This document shows positions 1-8,303 of a stretch of 41,465 bases of DNA, in pieces (position 1 is the first letter of the stretch; every line of letters starts with the position of its first letter). The notes beneath the pieces were generated by a model. The model did not search any database, was not told the DNA's origin, and was given only the letters and a program-made list of their open reading frames with translations. Origin of the DNA: Acinetobacter lwoffii (lineage in GTDB: Bacteria > Pseudomonadota > Gammaproteobacteria > Pseudomonadales > Moraxellaceae); NCBI RefSeq assembly GCF_024129355.1, contig NZ_JAMXXP010000027.1:1-41465 (forward strand). Direction: 5' to 3'. The position numbers and the translations under genes were made by a program.

Positions 1-7
1 ACAGTTG

Positions 8-123
8 TGCTGGCGACCATAGCAAGAGTGAACCACCTGATCCCTTCCCGAACTCAGAAGTGAAACCTCTTAGCGCTGATGGTAGTGTGGGATTACCCAT
101 GTGAGAGTAAGTCATCGCCAGCT
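8..123 (+). rRNA. rrf: 5S ribosomal RNA
   Basis: The 5' strand gctggcga (9-16) pairs with tcgccagc (115-122) to close the helix I of a 5S rRNA about 115 nt long. The internal block around 40-56 (cccttcccgaactcagaag) is the strongly conserved loop B/C region of bacterial 5S rRNA. The 23S rRNA would lie to the left of the window. The ends are approximate within a few bases. Confidence 0.95.
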
Positions 124-132
124 CATTATTCC

Positions 133-170
133 AAAACACCCCCGACCATAAGGCCGGGGGTGTTTTTTTT
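133..170 (+). terminator. rRNA operon terminator
   Basis: GC-rich hairpin with arms acaccccc-gacc and ggcc-gggggtgt around a short loop, followed by eight T. It lies 10 bases after the 5S rRNA, so it is the intrinsic terminator of the rRNA operon. One A/C mismatch sits near the loop. Confidence 0.9.
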
Positions 171-383
171 ATGCGTGGGATTTGGTCAAATAACTGTTGT
201 TTATCTAATTTCCATAAGAATTTAATAGGTACTCATCTTTTTATAAGTAGTATTTGGGCTGCTAGAGCTGCCTAAGCTAAGTACATAGAAGTATTGCTGA
301 TTCCTGTTGATCTTATGGGATTTTAAGCCTCGAGTGTTTAATCTAAAAGAGTTCACAGGCTGATCTTATAAATCTTAGCAAAT

Positions 384-410
384 AAAAAACCAGCGAATCG
401 CTGGTTTTTT
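384..410. terminator. orphan bidirectional hairpin terminator
   Basis: Arms aaaaaaccagcg and cgctggtttttt form a 12-bp stem around a 3-base loop, with A-runs and T-runs on the two sides, so it would work as an intrinsic terminator in either direction. No gene ends next to it on the plus strand. On the minus strand the transglycosylase gene ends 166 bases away. It may be a back-up terminator for that gene or a relic of a lost gene. Confidence 0.6.
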
Positions 411-531
411 ATTGCAAACTATCTTAGCCGAATACATATCTCATGGCTGAGATTAATAGGTTGTAGATATACTTTCAGGTTAAAGATTTTAATGAGCACA
501 ATTAGCAATTACTATTTACCAAATATTAAAT

Positions 532-546
532 AAAATAGCCTAAGCA
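532..546 (+). repeat. dispersed repeat AAAATAGCCTAAGCA, copy 1
   Basis: Exact copy of a short element also found at 11083, 29231, 29294 and 29324. It lies 30 bases beyond the stop codon of the minus-strand transglycosylase gene. All copies point the same way on the plus strand. Confidence 0.7.
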
Positions 547-575
547 TAGTTGAATTACCTCTCTTTATTCAGTCA

Positions 576-1256
576 TTAGAGAGAGTCTTTCAGCATTTTT
601 TTATGTTGTTTTACTTGTTTGGCATAACGTTTACCTTGTTTACGCATTTTACGATTATTTTCATAACCCGACGGACCTACATTATAATAGGCGAGCGCTT
701 TCTTCCAGTCACCGGATGATTGATTATATTTAGAAAGAATATATGTACCACATTGGATATTACTGCTTTCATTGTATAAATCACCTGGACAAGTTTGTTG
801 CCAATATCTCGGAATCACTTGCATCAAGCCTACCGCACCTGCTGGCGAAGTTGCTTGGCTACGATAAGTAGATTCCTGACGAATCACAGCCGCCACTAGA
901 AGCGGATCTACACCCTGATTTTGTGCATGTTGAACAATTAAAGGTGAAACACGATTAGCTGTACTCGATGGGGTAGAATAAGCAGTTTGAATGCCTTTAG
1001 ACAGCTTAGCTGCGCGTTTTTCTACCGAGCCTCCGCCCAAGGATGAGCAACCCGCAAAAAGAAAAGTGCCCAATAAAATAGAAGAAAATTTAAAAGAATG
1101 AGAATTAAATAGTGAACATTTAGATTTAATTGGATTTAATAGATGAGAAAAAAACAAACTGTGAATTCCATGCCTGAATAAACGTATTTTGATGTTAGGC
1201 AGCCTATATACAAGAGTCAAGCTTGCTGCTGATGAAAGCACTTTATTAATGTACAA
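576..1256 (-). CDS. SLT-family lytic transglycosylase lipoprotein
   Basis: Peptidoglycan lytic transglycosylase of the SLT/goose-lysozyme-like fold, expected to cut the MurNAc-GlcNAc bond at the inner face of the outer membrane. The catalytic Glu is E128 in the motif IRQES, followed by GLMQ (143-146) and AYYNVGP (189-195), the usual family signature. The stretch ending LFAGC (Cys70) is a lipobox, so the mature protein is a lipoprotein. The listed start is a TTG that puts about 69 residues before the lipobox Cys, far longer than the usual 16-25. No internal Met and no clear ribosome binding site lie closer, so the true start is uncertain: a non-canonical start such as the ATT at residue 43, or an old frameshift, is possible. 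The C-terminus is rich in Lys. It resembles short MltE/MltC-like enzymes, but the subfamily is not certain. Confidence 0.8.
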   Translation of the reverse strand: MYINKVLSSAASLTLVYRLPNIKIRLFRHGIHSLFFSHLLNPIKSKCSLFNSHSFKFSSILLGTFLFAGCSSLGGGSVEKRAAKLSKGIQTAYSTPSSTANRVSPLIVQHAQNQGVDPLLVAAVIRQESTYRSQATSPAGAVGLMQVIPRYWQQTCPGDLYNESSNIQCGTYILSKYNQSSGDWKKALAYYNVGPSGYENNRKMRKQGKRYAKQVKQHKKMLKDSL

Positions 1257-1281
1257 ATTTTATCTATCTACTAAAAAATCT

Positions 1282-1773
1282 CTAAGTTGAAAGGTTTTTC
1301 AGCATCCAGATTTCACAGGCTTCACTATGTCCGGTATTGCCTTGAGGATGATCAAGATGCTGAAAACCTAATTTTTCATAAAGTTTCACCGCTTGCCAAA
1401 GCGCTTTAGTTGTTTCTAGATAGACTGACTTAATCTGATGAGCCTGTGCAAATTCACAGGATAATTCTAAAATTTTCTTGGCAAAACCCTGCTGACGGAT
1501 TTCAGGTAAAAAGTACATCTTCTGAATTTCTAAAATAGTTGCATCACCTTTTAAGGGCGCAATTCCACCACCACCGTAAATTTTATTTTGTTGATCTACA
1601 ACAACCCAGTAAGCTGATTCCGGTTGCTGATAAACTTGATATAGTTCATCTAGAATAGAATCACCTACGGCAAAACCAGATTCTGCTGCCAGTCCAAACT
1701 CTTGGGAAACACCACGAATAATGCTTGCAATTTGAGCATTATCTTCAGGCTGAATAGGACGAATAGAGTACAT
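1282..1773 (-). CDS. GNAT family N-acetyltransferase
   Basis: A 163-residue single-domain GNAT protein that should move an acetyl group from acetyl-CoA to an unidentified amine. It begins with the typical YSIRPIQPEDNAQIASII strand-helix start. The acetyl-CoA pyrophosphate loop is RQQGFAKKIL near residues 93-102, preceded by the core strand LEIQKMYFLP. The C-terminal LYEKLGFQ block is the usual GNAT beta6-alpha4 ending. The ATG start at 1773 is supported by the domain beginning at residue 2. It sits alone between the transglycosylase and the acyl-CoA dehydrogenases, with about 25 and 113 bases on the two sides. Substrate unknown; small-molecule acetylation is more likely than ribosomal-protein acetylation, but that is only a family-level guess. 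Confidence 0.85.
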   Translation of the reverse strand: MYSIRPIQPEDNAQIASIIRGVSQEFGLAAESGFAVGDSILDELYQVYQQPESAYWVVVDQQNKIYGGGGIAPLKGDATILEIQKMYFLPEIRQQGFAKKILELSCEFAQAHQIKSVYLETTKALWQAVKLYEKLGFQHLDHPQGNTGHSEACEIWMLKNLST

Positions 1774-1886
1774 ATTGGACTGATTTTATTTTGAAAAAAC
1801 GATGAATTTTTATAACGTTAAATGCTTAAAAAAGCCATCGTTTATTCAATTTAGATAAGTTTAATTCGCTATTTAATGAGCAATCA

Positions 1887-3089
1887 TTATTTTAATTCGC
1901 TCGATGATTTTCCTAATTCCCGACGGGCAATAATCAGTTGCTGAATTTGCTGGGTGCCTTCAAAAATATCCAGAATCTTGGAATCACGCGCCCATTTTTC
2001 CAAAAGTTCAGTTTCGTTATAACCAATGGCTGCTGCCAGTTCGACACATTTTAAGGTAATTTCATTACCGATCCGACCGGCCTTGGCTTTGGCAATAGAG
2101 GCTTCACGTGAATTTGGTTTGTGATTATCGGCCATCCAGGCGGCCTTCAGCATCAGCAAGCGTGCTGCTTCCCATTCAGCTTCCATACGATAGATTTGTG
2201 TTGCGATATTAGAGCTTTGTAAATACGGTGTGGTATAAGTGGAGTCCAGCTGATCCTTAAAAATCTCCTTGATGCGTTCCAGCGAGGCTTTCGCACAACC
2301 AATCGCCATGGCGGCGACCAGCGGGCGAGTATTATCAAAGGTTTCCATCACGCCAGCAAAGCCTTTAGCAACATCGATTTCTGCATGGCCGAGCAAGTTT
2401 GCAGCAGGTACTCGACAGTTGATAAAGCTGATCGTGGCGGTATCGGATGATTTAATCCCTAATTTATGTTCCAGTCGTTCGACCTTCATTCCTGGAGTAC
2501 CTTTGGTCACCACAAATGATTTAATAGCTGATCGTCCCAGCTTTTTATCCAGAGTTGCCCAAACGACCACTGCATCAGCACGCTCTCCAGAGGTCACAAA
2601 AATTTTCTCGCCATTCAGAATATAGTCATCACCGTCTTTAGTCGCAGTGGTACGAATTGCAGCGGAATCTGAACCGCAACCTGACTCGGTAATCGCCATG
2701 GCGGCCCAAGTTCCATGAAAACGGTGCAATTGTTCCTCATTGGCAACAGCTGCAATGGCTGAGTTTCCTAATCCTTGGCGTGGCATCGAGAGTAATAAGC
2801 CAGTATCGCCATAACACATTTCAATAATGCTTAGGGCGGTAGACATATTGATGCCATTTTTATTAGTCGTATCTGCATCGCCACGTTTATTGACTGCTGC
2901 ACCGGCATTCATGCCTTCGCTACCATGATTCATACCGTCGACCACAGAAGCGAGCATGTCTAGTTCTATCGGATAAGCATGTTCAGCCTTGTCATATTTA
3001 CGTGAAATCGGACGCAAAACATTGAGGGCAACTTCATGTGCTTGATCAATCAAAAGCTTAAATTTTTTTGGAGTTTGTAGATTCATCAT
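1887..3089 (-). CDS. acyl-CoA dehydrogenase (catalytic-Glu subunit of a pair)
   Basis: FAD-dependent acyl-CoA dehydrogenase, 400 residues, full family length, oxidising an acyl-CoA to the 2-enoyl-CoA. The FAD/substrate signature AITESGCGSD lies near 131-140, the beta-domain ILNGEKIFVTSG follows, and the C-terminal DIFEGTQQIQ carries E377, the usual catalytic base position. Two ATG codons are adjacent (3087-3089 and 3084-3086); the purine-rich AAGAAGAAC just upstream suits either. It is the second gene of a two-gene operon, 20 bases after the 431-residue acyl-CoA dehydrogenase. Pairing with a partner that lacks the Glu motif suggests a mixed oligomer. Substrate chain length cannot be read from the sequence. 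Confidence 0.88.
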   Translation of the reverse strand: MMNLQTPKKFKLLIDQAHEVALNVLRPISRKYDKAEHAYPIELDMLASVVDGMNHGSEGMNAGAAVNKRGDADTTNKNGINMSTALSIIEMCYGDTGLLLSMPRQGLGNSAIAAVANEEQLHRFHGTWAAMAITESGCGSDSAAIRTTATKDGDDYILNGEKIFVTSGERADAVVVWATLDKKLGRSAIKSFVVTKGTPGMKVERLEHKLGIKSSDTATISFINCRVPAANLLGHAEIDVAKGFAGVMETFDNTRPLVAAMAIGCAKASLERIKEIFKDQLDSTYTTPYLQSSNIATQIYRMEAEWEAARLLMLKAAWMADNHKPNSREASIAKAKAGRIGNEITLKCVELAAAIGYNETELLEKWARDSKILDIFEGTQQIQQLIIARRELGKSSSELK

Positions 3090-3109
3090 TGTTCTTCTTT
3101 ATGTTCTGA

Positions 3110-4405
3110 TCAGGCATGTAAGCCAGAATGGAGAATGGCAGTGGCTCTTAGGTCTCTATACCAGCGTTCTACCGGATGTTCTTTGGTAAAACCATGACCA
3201 CCCAAAATCTGTACACCATCGGTGCCTATTTTCATGGATTTTTCTGCGCAGAGCAGACGCGCTAGATAAGCCTCACGATGGAAAGCTTGACCGGATTCAG
3301 CCAGACTGGCGGCATTCAGGATCAGCATTTGCATCGCGTCAATTTCAATGGCCATATCAGCAATCATAAAGGCGACACTCTGACGATGAGAAATTGGTTC
3401 GCTAAAGGCAATACGGTCATTGGCATATTGCACACAGTATTTTTTGACTGCTTCACAGGTGCCCACTGCCATCGCACACCACATTAAATTACCCAGATCA
3501 ACAAAAGCTGCATAATCAAAATCTTTATCTCCCAGACGTTGAGCTGGAGTATTTTCAAATTTGAGCGTAACGGTTTCAGTGGCCTTTAAACCCATAGCCG
3601 GCGATTTTTTCGCAGTGATGGTACTGTCGCGTTGCACCACAAAGACCTCAGCTCTGCCATCCAGATCAGCACTGACCAGATACAGATCGGCACTTTCTCC
3701 CAAGAGCACTAAGGTCTTTTCACCCAGAATTAGATAATGTCCCTGATGTGCAACAGCCTTGGTTTTAAGTTGCTCCGGGTTAAACGCTGCTGTTTTTTCC
3801 TGTACTGCAAAGGTGGCCTTTAACTCAGGATTCTCTGCGAAAGCGCCCAGATATTCTGCCTGAATCTGCTCTGAGCCCCAGCGGGTAATGGCGTTAATGA
3901 CACTAAAAGTCGAAAGTAAGCCAGCCGTCAGACTGAAATCACCCTGAGCCAAATGTTGAGCGATTAAAATATTGCTGACGATATTCTGTTCCGATGCAAC
4001 GCCCCCCAATGCTTCAGGCAGGGCATAGAAATTCAAACCTAAATCAGTGCTGTATTGCGAGAGTTCATGGGGAAATAATTCATGCTGATCTGCATTATGC
4101 GCCAAGGGATACAGCACCTCTTGGGCAAATTGCTGCATGGCATTACAGGTCATTTGCTGCTCTTCAGTCAGGTTTAGATCAAATAAGGATTTAGACTGAT
4201 GCGGGAGACGTTGTTTTTGAATCTTCTGGCCAGATTTCAGGATTTTCTGGGTTTGACTCAGTGTTTTGAATCCTGCTTTTGAACTTTGATAAAGCGATTT
4301 TTCAACAAATTTACGCAGTTTTAATTGGTCTAATACTTCGCTACCCGCGATTTTGGTCAGTATGGACAAGCCAAATCCTTGGGCTTTATTCACCATATTA
4401 TTCAT
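3110..4405 (-). CDS. acyl-CoA dehydrogenase-like protein lacking the C-terminal catalytic Glu motif
   Basis: Member of the acyl-CoA dehydrogenase fold, 431 residues, with an N-terminal extension of about 75 residues (basic, helix-forming) before the helical domain that starts near NLTEEQQMTCNAMQQFA. The middle domain has FAVQEK in place of the usual A-x-TEP motif, so the FAD-side signature is weak. The C-terminal block LGGHGFTKEHPVERWYRDLR is well kept, but the following segment is ATAILHSGLHA and stops there, with no x-x-EGT motif. The usual catalytic Glu is therefore absent. First gene of a two-gene operon with the 400-residue enzyme. Known heteromeric enzymes of this fold (for example mycobacterial steroid-degrading FadE pairs) share catalysis between unequal subunits, which may apply here. 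It could also be catalytically independent using a Glu elsewhere. Confidence 0.85.
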   Translation of the reverse strand: MNNMVNKAQGFGLSILTKIAGSEVLDQLKLRKFVEKSLYQSSKAGFKTLSQTQKILKSGQKIQKQRLPHQSKSLFDLNLTEEQQMTCNAMQQFAQEVLYPLAHNADQHELFPHELSQYSTDLGLNFYALPEALGGVASEQNIVSNILIAQHLAQGDFSLTAGLLSTFSVINAITRWGSEQIQAEYLGAFAENPELKATFAVQEKTAAFNPEQLKTKAVAHQGHYLILGEKTLVLLGESADLYLVSADLDGRAEVFVVQRDSTITAKKSPAMGLKATETVTLKFENTPAQRLGDKDFDYAAFVDLGNLMWCAMAVGTCEAVKKYCVQYANDRIAFSEPISHRQSVAFMIADMAIEIDAMQMLILNAASLAESGQAFHREAYLARLLCAEKSMKIGTDGVQILGGHGFTKEHPVERWYRDLRATAILHSGLHA

Positions 4406-4473
4406 TCTGATTATCCTAAAGGTGTTGTCACGTCATTTTTTTTAATACTGACATGCACTCAGAGATAAAACCA

Positions 4474-4487
4474 TGTCATCCCTGACA
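4474..4487. promoter_or_regulatory. candidate operator TGTCA-N4-TGACA upstream of the acyl-CoA dehydrogenase pair
   Basis: Perfect 5-4-5 palindrome followed by CGAAT, 69 bases upstream of the 431-residue acyl-CoA dehydrogenase start. The same arrangement, TGTCA-N4-TGACA-TGAAT, occurs at 22962-22975 in front of another acyl-CoA dehydrogenase. A second inverted repeat, atccctga (4478-4485) and tcagggat (4512-4519), overlaps it. The binding protein is unknown. Confidence 0.45.
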
Positions 4488-4589
4488 CGAATGATTGACA
4501 ATTTTTAGGTTTCAGGGATTGAAGAAATGGAGGAATAAATTAATGAAAAATAAAAGAAAGATAAAAATATAAAAAATCGAATATGTCTA

Positions 4590-4627
4590 AAAATTGACCC
4601 GAATGACAAAATCATCCGGGTCTTTTT
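4590..4627. terminator. terminator of the ABC1 kinase gene
   Basis: Stem of gacccgaatga with tcatccgggtc (one mismatch) around a caaaa loop. T-rich tracts lie on both sides, so it can stop transcription from either direction. It lies just beyond the stop codon of the minus-strand gene at 4643-6019. Confidence 0.75.
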
Positions 4628-4642
4628 GATGCAGATTTTATT

Positions 4643-6019
4643 TTAAGAGAGATGATGTCTAATCATGGCACGCACATTGGTTTTGGCATCAATCACGGTC
4701 ATAAAGGTATAGGCACCAATAAATTTACGGCTAATAAACATAAATTCTTTGGGTGGAACACTGAAATAACGTGAAGCCATAGATCTCGATGCCTGTTGCA
4801 TCACACGGCTATGCAGCTGGCTTTTTTTCCAGTCATAGCGATTATGTTCATCCATGATGCCAGCTGGCAATTCTTGATTATTTAGCGGTGAACTAAACGC
4901 TTCGGTGGCCAGTAAAAAGACTTTGGCCATATCCGGTTTGATGCTTTGCGGAATCGAATCAAAAAACTCATAACCAGTCATCGCCTTGACCATCATATCC
5001 GAGTCATGATGATAGCCTGCCTGGATCAGGTTACGCGCAACACTGAGCAGATGCTGGTCAAACTGGCGGATCGCGCCAAAGTCGAGCAGAATGATCTTGT
5101 CGTGCACATCTGCGCCATTGCCCAGACGAACCAGATAATTACCAAAGTTCGGATCGGTTTGCATCTCGCCCCATTCGAAGATTTCACGCACTGCAATTTC
5201 CAGTGACGCTTCACCTAACAGGTTGCGGCGTTCTTGGGGCAGGGATAACATTACCGGGCTATTGATCGGCACACCACGTTCAAAAGTCATGCATAGCACA
5301 CGATCTGAGCAATATTCATTAATAATGGTTGGGACGATATAACGAGGATCATCTTTTAAACGCGCCGCAAAACGACGCGTGGTATCTGCTTCAATCTGAT
5401 AATTTACTTCACGGTGCATCATCTCACGAACTTCATCGAACCACTGGTCGAATTCGCGGGTCTGCGGCACGATGCGAGTCAATTTCAGCATGTTTTTAAA
5501 CAGGCTCATATCCGAATCAATGGCTTCTGCCACACCCGGATACTGAATTTTTAACACCAGTTCCATGCCATCAGATTTTCGGGTAGCGCGATGTACCTGT
5601 GCCAAAGAAGCTGTGCCCAAAGGTTCATGATCAATGGTGAGATCGTCGAGTTTTGAACCGAGTTGTTGCTGTAACTGGGTCTTGATGGCTGGCCATGCCA
5701 ATGCCACCGTCTGATTGTTCAGGGTATTTAGAGCTTGAGTGACTTCTTCTGGCAGAAAATGCTCACCATACAGTGCCATCATCTGGCCAATTTTAACGAT
5801 AGACCCTTTTAGCTTGCCAATTTCTGCCACCAGATAATCAGCCTGTTCTTTCATGGCTTTTTTACGTTTCTTTTCTTTTTCTTCTTCACTTGAGAACATG
5901 GAGCTTGCACTAGAAGCCGCCCAACGCGTGCCTGCCAGCAAGGATGCCTTTGCGATCGATAAGCGTCGATCCATAGAGGAGGTTTTCAGTTGTTTAAGCT
6001 TATCGTTCTGATCTGACAT
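4643..6019 (-). CDS. ABC1/AarF/UbiB-family atypical kinase
   Basis: Protein of the ABC1 (UbiB/ADCK-like) atypical kinase family, 458 residues. Seen in order: the family hallmark KIGQ at 76-79 in the N-terminal extension, the Ala-rich nucleotide loop LGTASLAQVH at 134-143, the invariant Lys of LVLKIQYPGV at 157, DPNFGNY at 289-295 as catalytic loop and DFG at 313-315 for metal binding. Known members support ubiquinone biosynthesis or lipid homeostasis through ATPase activity. There is no obvious C-terminal transmembrane hairpin of the kind found in UbiB proper, and no ubiquinone gene is adjacent, so this is likely a cytosolic paralogue rather than UbiB itself. It is a single gene with its own terminator. 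The specific role is unknown. Confidence 0.88.
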   Translation of the reverse strand: MSDQNDKLKQLKTSSMDRRLSIAKASLLAGTRWAASSASSMFSSEEEKEKKRKKAMKEQADYLVAEIGKLKGSIVKIGQMMALYGEHFLPEEVTQALNTLNNQTVALAWPAIKTQLQQQLGSKLDDLTIDHEPLGTASLAQVHRATRKSDGMELVLKIQYPGVAEAIDSDMSLFKNMLKLTRIVPQTREFDQWFDEVREMMHREVNYQIEADTTRRFAARLKDDPRYIVPTIINEYCSDRVLCMTFERGVPINSPVMLSLPQERRNLLGEASLEIAVREIFEWGEMQTDPNFGNYLVRLGNGADVHDKIILLDFGAIRQFDQHLLSVARNLIQAGYHHDSDMMVKAMTGYEFFDSIPQSIKPDMAKVFLLATEAFSSPLNNQELPAGIMDEHNRYDWKKSQLHSRVMQQASRSMASRYFSVPPKEFMFISRKFIGAYTFMTVIDAKTNVRAMIRHHLS

Positions 6020-6179
6020 GTAAACTCGATCCTTTCATCATCAGCATGAAGCAGAATAAATCATTGTAAGGGATAGTAGCGTTTCTGCACGTATTAAAAA
6101 AGTTTAAGCTGCTGAATTCATAGTAAAAGCTAGGCAAGCTTTCATTTATTCACCAACTTGTATCAGTTTAGACGGGGCA

Positions 6180-6542
6180 TTATGCCATTTGAAATTGGAT
6201 TTTTAATTCAGATCGTTGCTGTAACTGTTGTTTATTTGTTTGAATATGTTGATGAATCAGGCGCTGTACGCTGTCATGCATGAAGCCCAAAGCATAGCCT
6301 TTTACAATCACAATACTTGGCAAGCCAAAAAACAGATATTTAGCATCGTCCAGTGTCGCATCGGTAAATACGCCATGTTGCACTAAGGTCGACTGCAAAA
6401 ATACCTTTTCTTGCTGCACCTGACTGGAGGCTTTATCATTCCAGTAATTCTGGCGCATCGCCATAAGATTATTGTGCTTATAGCTCATAGATCTGGGCTC
6501 ATTTGAAGATTGAATGCGGATTATATGTGGGTCATGTGCCAA
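6180..6542 (-). CDS. hypothetical protein, probably Acinetobacter-restricted
   Basis: Not recognised. A 120-residue soluble protein without signal peptide, rich in Gln, Asn and His. The central block FTDATLDDAKYLFFGLPSIV followed by IVKGYALGFMHDSVQ looks like a folded alpha/beta core, flanked by Gln-rich helices. The first 18 residues are unlike the rest, and an in-frame Met at residue 19 (MSYKHNN) is an equally good start. It stands alone between the ABC1 kinase (162 bases away, same strand) and a plus-strand secreted protein. Coding potential is supported by uninterrupted length and ordinary amino-acid composition only. Confidence 0.55.
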   Translation of the reverse strand: MAHDPHIIRIQSSNEPRSMSYKHNNLMAMRQNYWNDKASSQVQQEKVFLQSTLVQHGVFTDATLDDAKYLFFGLPSIVIVKGYALGFMHDSVQRLIHQHIQTNKQQLQQRSELKIQFQMA

Positions 6543-6688
6543 TTTTCAATTGTGCAACTGTTTAATCTTTCAGTCCGAGAAAGGCATAGGATTTTTGTCC
6601 GGACTGCGTTAATATCAGTGGATAATTTAAACAATATTGATTGTTAAACATTTATTGGGATTGTACCGGTTTCGGTCAAGGGGAAGTT

Positions 6689-7075
6689 ATGCGTCTTGCA
6701 TGGTTTTTAGTTGCAATTTTTGCGGGTACTGCGGTTCAGACGCAGGCTGCTATTGGGTATTCCAAGGAATATACACAGTGCATGAATTTTAGTTATGGTA
6801 ATACACCTAAAGCGGAAAAATGCCTGGAAAAAGAGCTGAAAGTTCACAATAAACGTCTGAAGAAAAACTATAAAACTTATCTTAAATTGAATCCGAATCA
6901 AACCGCCGCCATTCGCAGTCAGCATGTATTGTGGGAGCGTAAACTGGCCCAGCAATGTAATTTTAGAATGTCAGGAAAATATGCCAAACAGCAACAAGGG
7001 CAATGTATGCTGGCTTTGATTATGGATCAGGCCAATCTTTATCAATCCCGTTCTTATGCGTCCGGTTTTCGATAA
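6689..7075 (+). CDS. small secreted LprI/DUF1311-like protein
   Basis: Secreted protein of 128 residues. The start chosen is the ATG at 6689, because it begins directly with a signal peptide (MRLAWFLVAIFAGTAVQTQA) and has AAGGGGAAG as ribosome binding site 3-10 bases upstream; the frame is open further upstream. The mature part has four Cys in two pairs, CMNFSYGN...AEKCLEKE and QQCNFRM...QGQCML, with a Lys-rich helix between. That spacing matches the LprI/DUF1311 family, several members of which bind or inhibit lysozyme in the periplasm. Function here is an inference from the cysteine pattern. It is followed by a 200-base gap with two hairpins and then prmB. Confidence 0.65.
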   Translation: MRLAWFLVAIFAGTAVQTQAAIGYSKEYTQCMNFSYGNTPKAEKCLEKELKVHNKRLKKNYKTYLKLNPNQTAAIRSQHVLWERKLAQQCNFRMSGKYAKQQQGQCMLALIMDQANLYQSRSYASGFR

Positions 7076-7145
7076 GTCGTCATACCATTAACATGGATAT
7101 TTAACAAAAACACCTCTGAATAAAGTAAACATTTATCTGCATAAT

Positions 7146-7183
7146 CGCTCACAAAAACAGGAGTTTTATAATTTTTGTGAGCG
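7146..7183. other. 12-bp perfect hairpin upstream of prmB
   Basis: Arms cgctcacaaaaa (7146-7157) and tttttgtgagcg (7172-7183) match perfectly around a 14-base loop. No T-run follows the right arm, so it is not a standard terminator. It could be a transcription-factor site or a leader structure. Confidence 0.6.
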
Positions 7184-7203
7184 TAGAGAATTCGTGTTTT
7201 TCA

Positions 7204-7225
7204 TGCTTTTAGCATTATAAAAGCA
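7204..7225. other. second hairpin upstream of prmB
   Basis: Arms tgctttta (7204-7211) and taaaagca (7218-7225) around a 6-base loop, 20 bases after the first hairpin and 54 bases before the prmB start. The purpose is not evident. Confidence 0.5.
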
Positions 7226-7279
7226 GGCAAAACAAGGTATCATAAGGCGTTTAAAAAAATGACCTTGGAGACGCCTTAA

Positions 7280-8290
7280 GTGGATCGACCGACTATTAGC
7301 CCTGAACATATGCAGGAAGCCGCTGAAAATTTAACCACCATTCGTGATTTTATTCGTTTTGGTGTGACAGCATTACGTCAATACGATGCACATTTGGGCC
7401 AAGGCACAGAAGATTATTTTGCTGAAAGTTCAGCGCTAGTGTTGCAAACCCTGTCACTAGAATGGAAAGCGGACGCTGAAATTCTAGATGCCAAATTATT
7501 GCCAAGTGAAAAAGCCGAATTTTTAAGTCTGCTGGAACGCCGTATTAATGAAAAAGTTCCAACTTCATATTTATTGAATCTGGCTTACTTTGACGGCAAA
7601 CCCTACTATGTCGATGAGCGTGTGCTGATTCCACGTTCACCGATTGCTGAACTGATTCAGAACCGTTTTGCCCCGTATTTCCTGGGTGAACATGGTCAAA
7701 TGGGTGAAGCGGTTAATAACTTGCCGGAAAACCCGAATCCGAAGATACCACAACGCATTCTAGATATGTGTACCGGTTCCGGCTGTATCGCAATTGCCTT
7801 GGCTTATGCTTTCCCTGAAGCGGAAGTAGATGCGACTGATATTTCGAAAGAAGCCTTGGAAGTTGCGCAAATCAATACTGAGCATCATGACAAGCAATAT
7901 CAGATCGCTTTGCTTGAATCAGATCTGTTTGAAAAAATTCCAGCTGAAAACCAATACGATTTAATCGTATCTAATCCGCCGTATGTCGATGCGGAAGATA
8001 TGGCTGATTTGCCTGAGGAATTCCATCATGAGCCTGAGCTTGCACTTGCTGCAGGTCAGGACGGTCTGGATCTGGTGCGTAAAATGCTGGCTCAAGCAGC
8101 AGATTATCTGACTGAGAATGGCCTGATCGTGATCGAAGTGGGTAACTCAGAATGGGCGATGCGCCAAAACTTTAATTCGGTTGATTTCTACTGGTTACAA
8201 TTCCAGAAAGGTGGTACGGGTATCTTTGCATTGACTGCAGAGCAATGTCGTACCTACCGTGATTTATTCATACAGTCTATTCAAGCATAA
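7280..8290 (+). CDS. prmB: 50S ribosomal protein L3 glutamine N5-methyltransferase PrmB
   Basis: SAM-dependent methyltransferase that modifies the conserved Gln of ribosomal protein L3 in the cytoplasm. The 336-residue protein has the family N-terminal helical domain, the linker [20 protein letters not shown] (94-113), the SAM-binding [11 protein letters not shown] (162-172) and the catalytic SNPPY (231-235) that contacts the target Gln. Length and the extended N-terminal domain favour PrmB over the release-factor enzyme PrmC. The start is a GTG at 7280 with CTTGGAG as ribosome binding site. It lies 13 bases before aroC; prmB-aroC is a conserved neighbour pair in gammaproteobacteria. Confidence 0.93.
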   Translation: MDRPTISPEHMQEAAENLTTIRDFIRFGVTALRQYDAHLGQGTEDYFAESSALVLQTLSLEWKADAEILDAKLLPSEKAEFLSLLERRINEKVPTSYLLNLAYFDGKPYYVDERVLIPRSPIAELIQNRFAPYFLGEHGQMGEAVNNLPENPNPKIPQRILDMCTGSGCIAIALAYAFPEAEVDATDISKEALEVAQINTEHHDKQYQIALLESDLFEKIPAENQYDLIVSNPPYVDAEDMADLPEEFHHEPELALAAGQDGLDLVRKMLAQAADYLTENGLIVIEVGNSEWAMRQNFNSVDFYWLQFQKGGTGIFALTAEQCRTYRDLFIQSIQA

Positions 8291-8303
8291 GGAGTCGTTT
8301 GAC

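Larger units (their letters stand above)
171..575. other. gene-free spacer after the rRNA operon
   Basis: I find no plausible coding frame and no tRNA here. It holds an isolated hairpin (384-410), one GCCTAAG core at 270-276 and a full AAAATAGCCTAAGCA repeat at 532-546. The rest is AT-rich without structure I can name. Confidence 0.6.

Noticed and set aside
384..410. Evidence for a tRNA or small RNA gene before the hairpin
   Set aside because: I see no cloverleaf and no promoter; only the hairpin itself is supported.
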